The notes under the pieces were generated by a model. That model searched no databases. It had not been told where the DNA came from and was given only the letters and a program-made list of their open reading frames with translations. The position numbers and the translations under genes are program-made. DNA of 6,402 bases from NCBI GenBank assembly GCA_964548055.1, contig CAZJPS010000067.1:1-6402 (forward strand), given 5' to 3'. The stretch is from CAZJPS01 sp964548055 (GTDB lineage Bacteria > Patescibacteriota > Gracilibacteria > Peribacterales > Peribacteraceae). Positions 5,316 to 6,402 of the stretch are shown piece by piece; the stretch's first letter is position 1; each line of letters starts with the position of its first letter.

Positions 5316-5960
5316 ATGCATGAACGCTCTGTTCTCATTACACCTTCTATCCTCTCTGCAAATTTAGGCAGATTGCAGGAAGAAATAGATTCCATTGCTT
5401 CAGCAGATTGGATCCAAGTGGACGTAATGGATGGTCACTTTGTACCCAATCTTACATTTGGCGCACCTGTTCTGGCATGTATTCGTACGTCTCTCCCACT
5501 TGATATTCATTTAATGGTAACCAATCCTGCAGATCGGGTGCAGGAATTTATAGATGTTGGTGTTAAGCACATCACGTTTCATGCTGAGGCAGTGGAAAGA
5601 ACAAGTGACCGAGTATCCCTTATAAAGAAGATTCGCTCAGGCGGTGCTACGGCTGGTATTGCTCTGAATCCTGCAACTGAACTTTCTGCCATTGAAGATA
5701 TTGTTTCTGATATTGATTTGGTTCTCATAATGTCCGTAGTGCCAGGATTTAGTGGCCAAACATTTAAAGCAGAAGTATTGGAAAAAGTATCGGCACTCCA
5801 TGCTCGTTTTCCAAAGCGTATGATACAAATGGATGGAGGAATTGACGCTCGCACTGCTCCCTTGTGCGTGGAAGCTGGCGCTCATAACCTCGTCTCTGCG
5901 AGCTATATTTTTTCTGCAAAAGATCGCGCAGCAGCAATTCATTCTCTACGTTCTCTATGA
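5316..5960 (+). CDS. rpe: ribulose-phosphate 3-epimerase
   Basis: Rpe interconverts ribulose 5-phosphate and xylulose 5-phosphate, the second isomerising step of the non-oxidative pentose phosphate pathway. The 214-aa TIM barrel is full length. Visible motifs are TPSILSAN (9-16) with substrate-binding Ser11, DVMDGHFVPNLTFG (36-49), DIHLMVTNP (63-71) with metal ligand His65, HAE (89-91), LNPAT (117-121), MSVVPGFSGQTF (139-150), and QMDGGID (171-177) with catalytic Asp173. Asp36 is the other catalytic Asp. The residue two before it, normally the metal ligand His (E. coli His34), is Gln34 here. No Shine-Dalgarno precedes ATG 5316. The TGA stop overlaps the ATG of the next gene (ATGA), so the two are probably translationally coupled. 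Confidence 0.96.
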   Translation: MHERSVLITPSILSANLGRLQEEIDSIASADWIQVDVMDGHFVPNLTFGAPVLACIRTSLPLDIHLMVTNPADRVQEFIDVGVKHITFHAEAVERTSDRVSLIKKIRSGGATAGIALNPATELSAIEDIVSDIDLVLIMSVVPGFSGQTFKAEVLEKVSALHARFPKRMIQMDGGIDARTAPLCVEAGAHNLVSASYIFSAKDRAAAIHSLRSL

Positions 5961-6402
5961 AGAAATATGTATGGAGCGTGTTGTGTGCAATAGCACTTGT
6001 TTCTTGTGGGGGCAAAACGATTACTGCCGATTTGCAGGAAGTTTTTCTTACCTCAGAACGTGGGGATCGTTTGCATTTGCAGGTGGAAGTGGCACGAACG
6101 CAGGCGGAGCAAGAAAGAGGTCTTAGCACCAGAAAGCGTTTGGCTGGTGATGGTATGCTTTTCGCTTTTTCACAGCCCCAAATTTTACATTTTTGGATGC
6201 ATGAAACATTAATTCCCTTAGACATCGCTTTTTTTGATGTCACAGGGAAATTAGTATCTACTTCTACCATGGATCCGTGTACGAAGGATCCGTGTCCTAC
6301 GTTTTCTTCAACTGCGCAGGCAAGTTATGCATTAGAAGTAGCACAGGGATACTTGAGGCGTCATGGTATTGGAGATGGCTGGAGGATTCACTGGGAGCAA
6401 GA
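5957..6402 (+). CDS. DUF192 (COG1430) lipoprotein, 3' end outside the window
   Basis: The frame is open from ATG 5957 to the window edge (148 codons plus 2 nt), so the protein is incomplete. Residues 1-16 form a lipoprotein signal peptide: two Lys, a hydrophobic core, and lipobox LVSC (14-17), so Cys17 should carry lipid and the protein sit outside the cytoplasmic membrane. The rest matches DUF192: VEVARTQAEQERGLSTR (43-59), GMLFAF (66-71), FWMHET (79-84), PLDIAFFD (87-94), two cysteines in DPCTKDPCP (106-114), and YALEVAQGY (124-132) ahead of GIGDG (137-141). DUF192 has no firmly established biochemical role, so I assign none. The start overlaps the rpe stop as ATGA, implying cotranscription and translational coupling. 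The domain appears nearly complete, so the stop is probably only a few codons beyond the edge. Confidence 0.9.
   Translation, partial: MKKYVWSVLCAIALVSCGGKTITADLQEVFLTSERGDRLHLQVEVARTQAEQERGLSTRKRLAGDGMLFAFSQPQILHFWMHETLIPLDIAFFDVTGKLVSTSTMDPCTKDPCPTFSSTAQASYALEVAQGYLRRHGIGDGWRIHWEQ
6271..6295 (+). repeat. 10-bp direct repeat encoding Asp-Pro-Cys twice
   Basis: GGATCCGTGT occurs at 6271-6280 and again at 6286-6295, an in-frame 15-bp period inside the DUF192 gene. It encodes two DPC units and places the two Cys residues (108 and 113) five positions apart. Confidence 0.6.

Noticed and set aside
5764..6270. 168-codon open frame on the minus strand opposite rpe and the DUF192 gene
   Set aside because: Both plus-strand proteins over this stretch are recognisable families, and the antisense product shows no motif.
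1..6402. Recoded UGA (code 25 of Gracilibacteria/Absconditabacteria)
   Set aside because: rpe ends normally at TGA at its family length, and no gene contains in-frame TGA.

Overview
The window looks like chromosomal DNA of a small-genome bacterium using the standard code: no gene needs UGA or UAG read as sense. The sequence of the triosephosphate isomerase, the sparse Shine-Dalgarno signals and the mix of housekeeping and uncharacterised genes fit a Patescibacteria/CPR lineage, possibly near Peregrinibacteria or Peribacteria. That placement is an inference of low to moderate confidence. I see no insertion sequence, phage gene, CRISPR array or rRNA.

Layout: (1) 1-55 is the 3' part of a tRNA-Thr(CGU), followed by a weak hairpin and then a strong intrinsic terminator (109-140). 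(2) Two plus-strand genes follow: dprA, for handling incoming DNA during transformation, and a 329-aa multi-pass membrane protein that resembles the GDPD-membrane-domain/DUF975 type. (3) Three minus-strand genes face them, transcribed in the order unknown 253-aa protein, tpiA, slipin (SPFH/band 7). The slipin and membrane-protein stop codons are only 9 bp apart. (4) From 4822 the plus strand carries rpiB, rpe and a DUF192 lipoprotein. The last overlaps rpe by ATGA and runs off the window end.

The clearest metabolic theme is central carbon metabolism around a divergent promoter region (4716-4821). TpiA interconverts the glycolytic trioses. RpiB and Rpe interconvert ribulose-5-phosphate with ribose-5-phosphate and xylulose-5-phosphate, so together they form the isomerase half of the non-oxidative pentose phosphate pathway.

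Points deserving a second look: an unknown protein with an internal 45-residue duplication; -10-like boxes placed so close to the starts of tpiA, rpe and rpiB that leaderless mRNAs are expected; a near-identical 24-bp segment at the same offset inside the 5' ends of dprA and the next gene; an Rpe with Gln in place of a normally conserved metal-ligand His; and an RpiB of the Cys-lacking, Glu-base type. I found no convincing evidence of a wholly new multi-gene system.
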